9,699 nucleotides of DNA from Methanosarcinaceae archaeon. GTDB taxonomy: Archaea; Halobacteriota; Methanosarcinia; Methanosarcinales; Methanosarcinaceae. The translations under genes and the position numbers were made by a program. Below, piece after piece: positions 1 to 6,908 of the stretch (the first letter of the stretch is position 1; each line of letters begins with the position of its first letter). The stretch is taken from assembly GCA_030609665.1 (NCBI GenBank), contig JAUWBW010000056.1, forward strand, positions 1-9,699, in the 5' to 3' direction. The notes beneath the pieces were generated by a model, which ran no database searches, was not told the DNA's origin, and saw only the letters and a list, made by a program, of their open reading frames with translations.

Positions 1-3
1 TTT

Positions 4-951
4 TCAGTATTCAACATCCTGCCGTACAAATATCATCATCCCGCCAAACAGGAACAGTAATCCAACCCCTAATTGTATGAGCATGTACTGGTTGAACATC
101 TCGCCACCATAGAGCGCAATCATATCAAGCGTAAGTGGAGAGATCATTGTAATTTTCTCGATCGTGGATACTGTACTTTCACCTGCAACAGAGAATATTG
201 GCAGGAATATCCACAAGGTTGTCAATACTATCATAATCTTCAATATCCAACCGCCCCGATTTACTGCACTCTCCTCATTACGGGTGACCGTTGAGAGGAA
301 CATGCCGATCGATGCAAACAGGAATGTTGTCACAATACTTGCGATCAACACCTGATTCTTGAGTTGGGATGCCTGCTCAACTTCGATATGCGGCATAAAT
401 GATGCACCAATTATCCATACAACACCTGCAAACACCAAAACTATCATAGGGATGGCTGCACCAATTGCCCCAATGAATTTGGATAAATACGCCATCGCTC
501 TTGGTTGAGGACTTACCAACAGGTGATACAGCGTCTTTGATTCACGCTCCCTTGCAATACTTGATGCACACAGGCGCACAGACAGTTTAGAAAGTGACGA
601 CAATGCAATCAATATCGGTGCGATAATGAACAGCGTTATTCCAATATCAACAGGCAGCACCACATCAGGAGGTGTTCCAGAACTTGCAGACTGCAGTGCC
701 GATACAAAAAACGCCATAAGGAATATCGCAAAGTCCGTCAAGGGTGCGACTCCTTTCTCAAGTTCCATAGGAAGCAGTGCTATCAGAGGCATTTCGCCCT
801 GTACAGCACCGTATTCCTGCATATATGTACCATACAATGTAATTGTGAACACGAAAGAAAATAGAATATATGACGTGATCGTCTTTTGTCTGATCGCAAA
901 CTTCAACTCATCAAAAATGATGGCGAACACACCCTTGAATAAATTAACCAT
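4..951 (-). CDS. ABC-2 type transporter permease
   Basis: Integral membrane subunit of an ABC exporter, 315 residues, working with the ATPase encoded just upstream on the same strand. About six or seven hydrophobic segments are visible, near residues 26-43, 72-88, 102-121, 157-182, 201-221, 236-255 and 290-309. Between the third and fourth lies the charged loop SIARERESKTLYHLLVSPQP (131-150), the typical ABC-2 coupling motif (usually ARERE.GTLE.LL.SP). I chose the ATG at 951: it lies in an 8-base overlap with the end of the ATPase gene and has GGTGG just upstream. A TTG at 966 would add five residues. The substrate cannot be read from the sequence. NatB-like, drug-export and gliding-type permeases share this topology. 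The family call is secure and the role is open. Confidence 0.88.
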   Translation of the reverse strand: MVNLFKGVFAIIFDELKFAIRQKTITSYILFSFVFTITLYGTYMQEYGAVQGEMPLIALLPMELEKGVAPLTDFAIFLMAFFVSALQSASSGTPPDVVLPVDIGITLFIIAPILIALSSLSKLSVRLCASSIARERESKTLYHLLVSPQPRAMAYLSKFIGAIGAAIPMIVLVFAGVVWIIGASFMPHIEVEQASQLKNQVLIASIVTTFLFASIGMFLSTVTRNEESAVNRGGWILKIMIVLTTLWIFLPIFSVAGESTVSTIEKITMISPLTLDMIALYGGEMFNQYMLIQLGVGLLFLFGGMMIFVRQDVEY

Positions 952-1867
952 GATGACCACCTGCAAATTTTAAGAATATATCTTCAAGTGTGATATTTGT
1001 CTGCCTTGCTTCAAGTATGCCAGTATGATCAGATGCAGTACGAATAACAACAGGAATATCTGTTTTGGAATCGCGTACTTTCACAATAACCCAGCCGCGT
1101 TTTTGTGAAACGTCAGTCACGCAGTCAAGAGACGTTAGTTTTGATCCCAACCCATCCATAGTAGAGTCATCACTGACCTTAAGTTCAATCGCAATGCTTC
1201 CGGTTTTATGCCGCAAAGACTCGATTGTATCCTCAACAACCGTTTTCCCATCCTGAATGATCGTTACGCTGTCACACAATTCCTCAACTGTATAGAGGTC
1301 ATGGTCAGAAACAAGAATCGTTTTTCCCATCTCCTTAAGATCAAGAATTATCTCCTTGAACTGCTTCCTGATAACAGGGTCAAGTCCTGACATCGGCTCA
1401 TCCAGAAGTAGTATTTCAGGTTCATGCAAAAGTGCGAGAGCAAGTGCGACACGTTTTTTCATGCCGGTTGAATATCCTCTTATCGGGCGGTCTGCCGCAT
1501 CTTCAAGTTGAACAGCATATAACAGATCACTGATGCGGGATTTTGCCTCTTTTTGTGGCATCCCATAGAGTTTTGCATGAAATCGAAGTTCACTTCTTGC
1601 AGATTTATTCTCATGCAGACGCGGAGTTTCAGGAACAACACCTATCATGCTTCGCACACTGACGCCGCGTTTTAGGGGAATATCATTGATCGTGACATCA
1701 CCGGAATTTGCACTGACAAGTGTCGAAAGTATCTTTATTGTGGTACTCTTCCCTGCACCATTCGGTCCAATGAGACCGTGTATCGAGCCTTTATTCACAT
1801 GAAGGTCCAGGCCTTTAAGTGCATCTACTTTCCCAAAACGTTTTGTGAGGTTTTCTGCATGGATCAA
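944..1867 (-). CDS. ABC transporter ATP-binding protein (ABC-2 exporter type)
   Basis: Cytoplasmic ATPase subunit, 307 residues, driving the neighbouring ABC-2 permease. All nucleotide-binding motifs are present: Walker A GPNGAGKST (34-42), signature YSTGMKKR (132-139) in place of LSGGQ, Walker B ILLLDE (152-157), D-loop SGLDP (160-164) and switch histidine H189 in VSDHD. The Q-loop position carries glutamate (VVPET, E80), a common variant in this subfamily. Residues from about 215 to the end form a C-terminal extension, as in CcmA/NatA-like exporters. The start is TTG at 1867: an in-frame TAA lies six codons upstream, no ATG intervenes, and GGTGGT sits just before it. Twenty-one bases separate it from the membrane-protein gene upstream, and it overlaps the permease by 8 bases, so the three are probably cotranscribed. 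The transported substrate is unknown. Confidence 0.92.
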   Translation of the reverse strand: MIHAENLTKRFGKVDALKGLDLHVNKGSIHGLIGPNGAGKSTTIKILSTLVSANSGDVTINDIPLKRGVSVRSMIGVVPETPRLHENKSARSELRFHAKLYGMPQKEAKSRISDLLYAVQLEDAADRPIRGYSTGMKKRVALALALLHEPEILLLDEPMSGLDPVIRKQFKEIILDLKEMGKTILVSDHDLYTVEELCDSVTIIQDGKTVVEDTIESLRHKTGSIAIELKVSDDSTMDGLGSKLTSLDCVTDVSQKRGWVIVKVRDSKTDIPVVIRTASDHTGILEARQTNITLEDIFLKFAGGHHG

Positions 1868-1888
1868 AGTACCACCAACGAATAATTA

Positions 1889-2236
1889 TCAATCTTTAAG
1901 TGTACAAGCATTCAATAGTTTATACCAGCGATAACAGAAAATAACAATTAAAATAACGCTTGCAAATTTAAATATGTCGGAAATATATCGAAATTCCGTA
2001 TTGAATGAATATTGTGCACTATTATACACAATTATAATTGCCTGATGAATTACGATAAATGTTCCTATCCAGAAAAGGTATATCCAGTTGTTGTACAAGA
2101 ATTTTTCATCAAGGAATACTTTTGCTTTTAACATGGATTGGTCTAAATTATGCCACATAGAGAATATCCTGATGACAAATGCTAATCCTATTAATGCGAC
2201 AAGCGTAGTGGTCCAATCAAATATTGTCAGTACCAT
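1889..2236 (-). CDS. small membrane protein of unknown function, three predicted helices
   Basis: I do not recognise this 115-residue protein. It has three hydrophobic segments, near residues 8-27, 50-71 and 84-104. An aromatic, charged loop (28-49) separates the first two, and the C-terminus is short and basic. Histidines H29 and H64 and several Trp residues lie at likely membrane edges. The ATG at 2236 has an AGGA-containing sequence about 10 bases upstream. It is the first gene of the minus-strand group and ends 21 bases before the ABC ATPase, so it may be cotranscribed and could be an accessory or regulatory subunit of that exporter. That link rests only on position. Its codons are more AT-rich than those of the ABC genes. 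A membrane sensor fragment or an orphan membrane protein are equally possible. Confidence 0.7.
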   Translation of the reverse strand: MVLTIFDWTTTLVALIGLAFVIRIFSMWHNLDQSMLKAKVFLDEKFLYNNWIYLFWIGTFIVIHQAIIIVYNSAQYSFNTEFRYISDIFKFASVILIVIFCYRWYKLLNACTLKD

Positions 2237-2268
2237 GATGAGAATCCTTTTTTAATTTATGTAACAAT

Positions 2269-2280
2269 CAAATATAATTA
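2269..2280 (-). promoter_or_regulatory. candidate TATA box for the minus-strand operon
   Basis: Read on the minus strand, TAATTATATTTG lies 33-44 bases before the ATG at 2236. An archaeal TATA box starts transcription about 25 bases downstream, which would leave a short leader containing the AGGA site. The whole region is AT-rich, so such a match can arise by chance. Confidence 0.35.
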
Positions 2281-2299
2281 CTGACGTATATATGTTACG

Positions 2300-2368
2300 A
2301 CGAGAAAACGCTCACTTCGTTCGCGTTAACTCGCACTATATAATTATAAAATATATACTACGAGAAAA
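2300..2368 (+). repeat. direct repeat ACGAGAAAA, two copies 60 bases apart
   Basis: ACGAGAAAA occurs at 2300-2308 and again at 2360-2368, an offset of exactly 60 bases. The first copy overlaps the left arm of the inverted repeat. Flanks are TA/AT-rich in both copies. The pair could be two binding sites for one regulator, but a 9-base match in skewed DNA is weak evidence alone. Confidence 0.35.
2301..2333. repeat. imperfect inverted repeat upstream of lysC
   Basis: The left arm CGAGAAAACGC (2301-2311) pairs with the right arm GCGTTAACTCG (2323-2333) at 9 of 11 positions, around an 11-base loop. The two mismatches are adjacent and central. It stands out because it is the only GC-containing patch in an AT-rich intergenic region. 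It could be an operator for a dimeric regulator or an RNA hairpin, and which of these is not determined. Confidence 0.5.
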
Positions 2369-2444
2369 TATGTATATTTGGTGTATCAGAACTAAATATA
2401 ATCGATCAAACTATCATATTCCATCACATTTCCGATTCATAATC

Positions 2445-2453
2445 TTTATATTA
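2445..2453 (+). promoter_or_regulatory. candidate TATA box for lysC
   Basis: TTTATATTA lies 64 bases before the lysC ATG. Initiation about 25 bases downstream would give a leader of roughly 40 bases containing the GTGAT ribosome binding site at 2506-2510. Other AT-rich matches upstream (around 2338-2358) could serve instead. Confidence 0.4.
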
Positions 2454-2516
2454 CAATGTCGTCTTAATAATGCCAATTACATGCTATAACAATCTGATGT
2501 AAAGTGTGATAAGATC

Positions 2517-3911
2517 ATGAGAATTGTAATGAAATTCGGTGGCACGTCCATCGCAGACGGGAAAAAGATTCGACATGTTGCAGAACTTTTAAAACGTTGC
2601 TATGACAAGGGTGACGAAGTCGTAGCGATCACATCTGCACTGGGTGGCGTGACTGATGGTTTGCTTGAGAATTCGATCAATTCATCAAAAAAAGGCAAAG
2701 TATCCCAGGTCAAGGAATTTATGGCAGACCTGACCAAAAAACACTACGATGCAATCAATGATGCCATTGATGATGAGGATATTATCGATGAGACCATCCA
2801 GAAGATAGACAGCAGGATAGATGAACTGGAAAAAGCACTCATCGGGATCTGTTATCTTGGCGAACTTACACCACGTTCAATCGATTACATATCATCCTAT
2901 GGTGAAAGACTTGCAGTACCAATCGTCTGCGGCGCGATCAAGTCACTCGGAATAAAGTCACAAGCATTTACAGGCGGCGAGGTAGGTATTGTCACAACCG
3001 ATGAATACGGTAATGCAAGACCTCTTGAAAAAACATACGAACGGGTAAATGAACGACTTATCCCGCTTCTTGAAGATCACATACCTGTTGTTACAGGGTT
3101 TATTGCAGAGAATGAAGATGGGATTATCACAACACTCGGCAGGGGTGGCTCTGATTTTTCGGCATCTATTGTCGGTGCAGCGATCAAAGCGGATGAGATA
3201 TGGCTTTGGAAAGAAGTTCACGGCATCATGACCACTGACCCAAAGATCGTGCCTGAGGCTAAACCCATTCCGCAGATATCATATATCGAAGCAATGGAAC
3301 TGTCTTACTTCGGTGCAAAGGTTTTGCATCCAAGGTCCATTGAACCTGCTATCAGGCATGGCATACCAGTCCGCGTCAAAAATACATTTGAGGTCGATTT
3401 TCCTGGCACGTTGATCGTTGCTGACCAGACACAGACTGAAGACGTGGTCAAAGCGGTCACGCTCATTCGAAATGTCGCATTGGTGAATATTTCAGGTGCA
3501 GGGATGGTCGGAACTATCGGCACGGCTGCACGTGTATTTACAACACTTGCCAACGCAGGTGTGAACATTATCATGATAAGTCAGGGTTCTTCTGAAGCAA
3601 ACATGTCCATTGTTGTGGACAGTGCACATCTTAATGCAGCAGTTGAAGCCATTAATTCCGAATTTGACCGCGGTGTTGTGCGGGATATATCCCACGACAG
3701 CAATATTTGTGTAGTGGCGGTCGTTGGTGCGGGAATGGCAGGCATACCGGGTGTCGCAGGTAAGGTATTTGATGCACTCGGAACTGCAAAGATCAATGTG
3801 ATCATGATCAGTCAGGGTTCTTCACAGCATAATATATCCTTTGTTGTAAGTGAAGATGCTGCAATTCAGGCAGTGAAGATGCTGCATGATGTATTTGAAC
3901 TTGATAAATAA
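2517..3911 (+). CDS. lysC: aspartate kinase
   Basis: Phosphorylates L-aspartate to 4-phospho-L-aspartate, the first step toward lysine, threonine, methionine and isoleucine, in the cytoplasm. The 464-residue length fits monofunctional archaeal and bacterial enzymes. The kinase domain (about 1-300) shows KFGGTS (6-11), GERLA (129-133), GRGGSD (208-213) and TTDP (239-242). Two ACT regulatory domains follow, about 320-385 and 396-464, each with the segment (I/V)IMISQGSS, so end-product feedback control is expected; the inhibitor cannot be told from the sequence. The start at ATG 2517 is supported by GTGAT six bases upstream. An internal ATG at residue 5 would still keep KFGGTS. purM begins 30 bases after the stop, so the two are probably on one transcript although the pathways differ. 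No fusion to homoserine dehydrogenase is seen. Confidence 0.96.
   Translation: MRIVMKFGGTSIADGKKIRHVAELLKRCYDKGDEVVAITSALGGVTDGLLENSINSSKKGKVSQVKEFMADLTKKHYDAINDAIDDEDIIDETIQKIDSRIDELEKALIGICYLGELTPRSIDYISSYGERLAVPIVCGAIKSLGIKSQAFTGGEVGIVTTDEYGNARPLEKTYERVNERLIPLLEDHIPVVTGFIAENEDGIITTLGRGGSDFSASIVGAAIKADEIWLWKEVHGIMTTDPKIVPEAKPIPQISYIEAMELSYFGAKVLHPRSIEPAIRHGIPVRVKNTFEVDFPGTLIVADQTQTEDVVKAVTLIRNVALVNISGAGMVGTIGTAARVFTTLANAGVNIIMISQGSSEANMSIVVDSAHLNAAVEAINSEFDRGVVRDISHDSNICVVAVVGAGMAGIPGVAGKVFDALGTAKINVIMISQGSSQHNISFVVSEDAAIQAVKMLHDVFELDK
3570..3824 (+). repeat. duplicated ACT-domain coding segment within lysC
   Basis: The 24 bases at 3570-3593 and 3801-3824 match at 22 positions and encode the same IMISQGSS strand in the two ACT domains. 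The span given runs from the first copy to the end of the second. This reflects the tandem ACT duplication typical of aspartate kinases and is not a mobile repeat. Such high nucleotide identity between old duplicates may reflect strong constraint or local gene conversion. Confidence 0.7.
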
Positions 3912-3941
3912 TAATCATCTATTAGGAACAGAGGCTAAACG

Positions 3942-4943
3942 TTGAACGAAAAGCATCTAACATACGCAGATTCCGGCGTTGATATCAAACAGGAAGAAAC
4001 TACGATCAAAGCACTTACCGGTCAAATGACCTACAAGCGAACCGGACTTGGCGCACCTCTTACTGATATCGGACATTACGCAGGACTCATCGATTTCGGG
4101 GAATATGCACTTGCAATGGCAACCGATGGTGTTGGCTCAAAAGTGCTGATCGCAAATGAGATGGAACGATGGAATACTGTTGGGATCGACTGTATCGCAA
4201 TGAACGTCAACGACCTGCTCGCTGTCGGTATCGAACCCTTGTCCTTTGTGGATTATCTTGCACTGGAAAAACATTCCGAAAACTTTGCAGAGCAGATCGG
4301 CGAAGGGCTTGTAAAAGGTGCCGAGATGTCGCGCATGACGATCGTTGGCGGCGAGACCGCAACACTTCCGGAGATCATAAACGGCTTTGACCTTGCAGGC
4401 ACATGTCTTGGAATGGTCAAAAAAGACGAGATCATTACAGGTGAAAAGGTTCAACTCGGCGATATGGTCGTCGGAATACCATCAAGCGGCGTGCACAGCA
4501 ATGGATATACGCTTGTGCGAAAGATCATTGAAGAATCGGAATATTCCTATCACGACCCATTTCCCAATAATCCATCTACTACGATCGGAGATGAACTCCT
4601 GATTCCAACCAGGATATACATGGAAGTCTTGGATGTGGTCAAAGAATGCGACGTGCACGGACTTGCACACATAACCGGAAGCGGTCTATTGAAACTTGCG
4701 AGAGTTACCGATCTTGGTTTTGATTTCTATGATCCGATCGAGCCAAACGATATCTTCAAGTTCCTACAAAATGAAGGCGGAGTGACTGATCTTGAGATGT
4801 ACAGGACCTTCAACATGGGAATGGGATTCCTGATCATACTTTCGGAAGATGATGCAGAGAAAGCCGCAAGCATGACAGGCGGGAAAATCGTTGGAAGAAT
4901 TGTTGAGAGCGGGATTAAAGTTCGTAACATTTTGATTGAATAA
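3942..4943 (+). CDS. purM: phosphoribosylformylglycinamidine cyclo-ligase (AIR synthetase)
   Basis: Catalyses the ATP-dependent ring closure of FGAM to 5-aminoimidazole ribonucleotide in de novo purine synthesis, in the cytoplasm. The 333 residues match the family. Visible motifs are the N-terminal YADSGVDI (8-15), the nucleotide/substrate segment ATDGVGSK (60-67), NDLL (90-93), GGETATLPE (136-144), SSGVHSNGYTL (181-191) and HITGSGLLKL (243-252). The start is TTG at 3942: an in-frame TAA at 3936-3938 rules out anything upstream, AGAGG lies seven bases before it, and the N-terminus agrees with the family. It sits 30 bases after lysC and 21 bases before the next small gene, consistent with one operon. 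No other purine gene is in the window. Confidence 0.97.
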   Translation: MNEKHLTYADSGVDIKQEETTIKALTGQMTYKRTGLGAPLTDIGHYAGLIDFGEYALAMATDGVGSKVLIANEMERWNTVGIDCIAMNVNDLLAVGIEPLSFVDYLALEKHSENFAEQIGEGLVKGAEMSRMTIVGGETATLPEIINGFDLAGTCLGMVKKDEIITGEKVQLGDMVVGIPSSGVHSNGYTLVRKIIEESEYSYHDPFPNNPSTTIGDELLIPTRIYMEVLDVVKECDVHGLAHITGSGLLKLARVTDLGFDFYDPIEPNDIFKFLQNEGGVTDLEMYRTFNMGMGFLIILSEDDAEKAASMTGGKIVGRIVESGIKVRNILIE

Positions 4944-4964
4944 TTACTACTGTAGGATTAAAAT

Positions 4965-5246
4965 ATGTCATGTGTCAATGAAATAACTGATGAGATCCTG
5001 TTAAGCAATGCTACTCCAAAACAGTGTGAGGAGTTTGTAAAAAATAATACGGATGAAATGTATTACGTAACCGCTGGTTACAAGATTCGTGGAGTTGCCC
5101 TTTTAGGAAAAGATACAATTCCTGTTGGTATAAGCGATTCAGACTTTATTTTCCAGTTCGTGAAACCGTGCAGAGGATTTTATGTGTTGAAGATCAAGGA
5201 TGCGCAGGATGAAATCGAAAAGTTGCGAGCCAGTTTTAAGAAATGA
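4965..5246 (+). CDS. small conserved-looking protein, possibly DUF1894 (methanogen-specific)
   Basis: A 93-residue soluble protein with no signal peptide or membrane segment. It has an N-terminal helical stretch (about 5-30), a strand-rich middle (YYVTAGYKIRGVALLG, then a VGISDSDFIFQF segment), the motif KPCRGFYVLKI (67-77) and a charged C-terminal helix. Cysteines are C3, C21 and C69. From memory this resembles the DUF1894 family of short methanogen proteins, whose function is not established; I could not check this. The ATG at 4965 is preceded by an AGGA-containing sequence, and the gene starts 21 bases after purM, so it is probably the third gene of the lysC-purM transcript. A T-rich stretch follows its stop. 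The coding call is firm, while the family label is tentative. Confidence 0.75.
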   Translation: MSCVNEITDEILLSNATPKQCEEFVKNNTDEMYYVTAGYKIRGVALLGKDTIPVGISDSDFIFQFVKPCRGFYVLKIKDAQDEIEKLRASFKK

Positions 5247-5247
5247 G

Positions 5248-5266
5248 TCTTTTTTATCATCTTTTG
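5248..5266 (+). terminator. candidate T-tract terminator after the lysC-purM group
   Basis: Immediately after the stop at 5246 comes TCTTTTTTATCATCTTTT, two oligo-T runs (six at 5250-5255, four at 5262-5265) with no preceding stem, the usual form of an archaeal intrinsic terminator. The same TTTTTAT could instead act as a TATA-like element for the gene starting at 5317. Confidence 0.4.
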
Positions 5267-5316
5267 GTTTGACTGGGAACTAAAAACATTTCTACCTGTA
5301 CACCCAATGACTGCGC

Positions 5317-6441
5317 ATGAACACGAAAGTCTCGATTGTGCGCTGTCCAGATTATTCACAGGCAAAGGATGCGATCATTGAGTCGCTCAAACTTATCGGC
5401 GGACTTGAAAAGATAATCAAAACAGGCGACCGTGTCCTTCTCAAAGCCAACATCCTTGCAGCCCGTCCGCCTGAGGATACTGTCACCACACACCCTGCCA
5501 TCATCACAGCAATGTGTGAACTCGTATCCGACATCGGCGGCATTCCTATTGTTGGGGACAGGGCTGGGATCACACACCCGGGTGCGACTGCGGAAGCACT
5601 GAAGATATCCGGCATTGAGGATGCTGCACAAAAATGTGGTGCGGAAATTGTTAATTTTGAGACAGCGGGTTTTGTTGAGGTCGATGTGCCGGATGCAAAA
5701 CAGTTTCCACGTCTGTACATCGCAAAACCGATTCTTGATGCCGATGTGATAATCTCGCTCCCAAAACTCAAGACCCATGAATTGACATACTACACCGGAG
5801 CCGTCAAGAACTTCTTTGGTGCCGTGCCTTTAAAAACACGAAAGCAAGCGCATCTTCTTGCAAAACGCGACCTGTTCGGAAACGCTGTTGTTGACATATA
5901 CTCGATCGTCAAACCGCATCTTGCAGTCATGGACGGCATTGTAGGAATGGAAGGCAACGGTCCGGCACATGGCACACCTATCAAAACAGGTGTCGTTATG
6001 GCGAGTTACGATTGTGTTGCACTGGACATTGTAGCATCCGAACTTATTGGATTCGACCCGATGATTGTTCCAACAAATCGTGCCGCACTTGAGCGAAATA
6101 TAGGCACAGGACAGCCGGAAGTTGTGGGTACACCACTCGATGATGTGAAGGTCAGATTCAAAGAATCTGCTGGCGGTATAACGACAATTGCACCGGCTTT
6201 TATCACAAGCAGACTTGGCAGGCTTTTCACAATGAGACCGTATATCGACACAGCAAAATGTGTCATGTGTGGTGCGTGTGTCCTGAACTGCTCACCACAT
6301 GCGATCGAAGAAGTGGATGGGAGGCTTAAGATAAATAATGATAAGTGCATCCAATGCTACTGCTGTCGTGAACTTTGTCCGCACAATGCAGTTGAGATAC
6401 AGAGATCACTGGTTGCGAGGATATTGACATGCGGGAAATGA
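5317..6441 (+). CDS. DUF362 protein with C-terminal double [4Fe-4S] ferredoxin domain
   Basis: A 374-residue protein. Residues about 38-245 match the DUF362 domain by eye: LLKANIL and HPAIITAM near the start, GDRAGITHPG (80-89), then LPKLKTHELT with a following TGAVKNFFGAVP. The C-terminal 60 residues hold two classic CxxCxxCxxxC(P) ferredoxin motifs, cysteines 315/318/321/325 and 344/347/350/354, so two [4Fe-4S] clusters are expected. DUF362 proteins are common in anaerobes and methanogens; no reaction is firmly assigned to this one, and an electron-transfer or redox-maturation role is inference. The start at ATG 5317 follows an in-frame TGA at 5308, and no clear ribosome binding site is seen. 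The stop overlaps the start of the next gene, implying coupled translation. A final cysteine (C372) lies outside the cluster motifs. Confidence 0.9.
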   Translation: MNTKVSIVRCPDYSQAKDAIIESLKLIGGLEKIIKTGDRVLLKANILAARPPEDTVTTHPAIITAMCELVSDIGGIPIVGDRAGITHPGATAEALKISGIEDAAQKCGAEIVNFETAGFVEVDVPDAKQFPRLYIAKPILDADVIISLPKLKTHELTYYTGAVKNFFGAVPLKTRKQAHLLAKRDLFGNAVVDIYSIVKPHLAVMDGIVGMEGNGPAHGTPIKTGVVMASYDCVALDIVASELIGFDPMIVPTNRAALERNIGTGQPEVVGTPLDDVKVRFKESAGGITTIAPAFITSRLGRLFTMRPYIDTAKCVMCGACVLNCSPHAIEEVDGRLKINNDKCIQCYCCRELCPHNAVEIQRSLVARILTCGK

Positions 6442-6800
6442 TATGTGTCAATGGCATCGCTTTTGAATCAATCCCGGAAGTGGCAACCATTATCTTCTCT
6501 TCCAATTTCATGTTTGATCTAGACACCGAAGTTTCAAGACTTGGTTTACACGGGTTATGGCAGACGGAAGATAATAGGCAGGCGGGCACAATACTGGTTG
6601 GGTTGGGCAGGATTACAGAGGAAGCGTTTCAACGAGCCATAGAAGAAAGAGATAAGGCAGTAAAATTAAAAGAAACAATACACGGATGCGCGATTTGCGG
6701 CGGACTTTTCCCTGAAAGTAAATGTGTTAAAGCGAAAATGAACCAATCAGAAGGATGGGTGTGCATTACAGACTTTGAAAGATTGGAGGCAGAATTGTGA
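6429..6800 (+). CDS. unknown protein with four-cysteine probable metal site
   Basis: I do not recognise this 123-residue protein. It has no membrane segment. Its N-terminal two thirds look alpha/beta with a helix rich in Glu and Lys (about 65-85). The C-terminal part has CAIC (C87, C90), C99 and C112, a Cx2Cx8Cx12C arrangement that suits a zinc ribbon or treble clef. Two starts are possible: ATG 6429, with GAGGAT about eight bases upstream and a 13-base overlap with the DUF362 gene; or ATG 6438, which gives the classic ATGA overlap and a 120-residue protein starting MICVNG. I list the first because of the ribosome binding site. Overlap with the DUF362/ferredoxin gene argues for joint expression and perhaps a shared complex. 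Function is unknown. Confidence 0.78.
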   Translation: MREMICVNGIAFESIPEVATIIFSSNFMFDLDTEVSRLGLHGLWQTEDNRQAGTILVGLGRITEEAFQRAIEERDKAVKLKETIHGCAICGGLFPESKCVKAKMNQSEGWVCITDFERLEAEL

Positions 6801-6817
6801 GAAAATGTAACAAGTGG

Positions 6818-6833
6818 AAAGGAGTATATAAAG
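6818..6833 (+). promoter_or_regulatory. strong candidate archaeal BRE/TATA promoter for the 48-residue/TIR-like operon
   Basis: AAAGGAG (6818-6824), a purine-rich BRE-like element, is directly followed by TATATAAAG (6825-6833). Expected initiation about 25 bases downstream, near 6852-6858, leaves a leader of about 55 bases before the ATG at 6909. This is the cleanest promoter match in the window and marks the following two genes as a separate transcription unit from the DUF362 pair. Confidence 0.65.
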
Positions 6834-6908
6834 TCAAAACATTCGGGACTACACAAATAATAGATTATTACCAAAATATTCATCAACAATAAACCATAGG
6901 TGTTAATC

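Larger units (their letters stand above)
2237..2516. other. AT-rich divergent intergenic region between the ABC operon and lysC
   Basis: This 280-base gap separates two divergently transcribed groups and must hold both promoters. It is dominated by A and T, with runs such as TATAATTATAAAATATATAC near 2338-2357. The exception is a GC-containing patch at 2296-2336 that carries a hairpin-like inverted repeat. A 65-codon open frame crosses it on the plus strand, but it has no clear ribosome binding site and its composition looks like translated intergenic DNA. I see no tRNA or other structured RNA in it. Confidence 0.6.

Noticed and set aside
626..973. 115-codon plus-strand open frame opposite the ABC permease
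   Set aside because: Antisense shadow of a permease with a clear ABC-2 motif; no domain or ribosome binding site seen.
2261..2298. GTAACA...TGTTAC inverted repeat (2261-2266 and 2293-2298)
   Set aside because: Six-base arms with no extension in a very AT-rich region are expected by chance.
2292..2489. 65-codon plus-strand open frame in the divergent intergenic region
   Set aside because: No convincing ribosome binding site, residue composition typical of translated AT-rich non-coding DNA, and it covers the likely lysC promoter and the inverted repeat.
3851..3887. Direct repeat GAAGATGCTGCA (3851-3862 and 3876-3887) at the end of lysC
   Set aside because: Both copies lie in coding sequence, and the repeat is explained by common codons for short, similar residue runs.
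5352..5778. Two long overlapping minus-strand open frames opposite the DUF362 gene
   Set aside because: They lie antisense to a gene with clear family motifs, have no recognisable domains, and are rich in Ser/Ala/Cys as expected of shadow frames.
4965..6460. Similar openings of two small proteins (MSCVNE at 4965 and MICVNG at 6438) suggesting a duplicated gene
   Set aside because: The similarity stops after about six residues; lengths, cysteine patterns and secondary-structure character differ, so chance is the better explanation.
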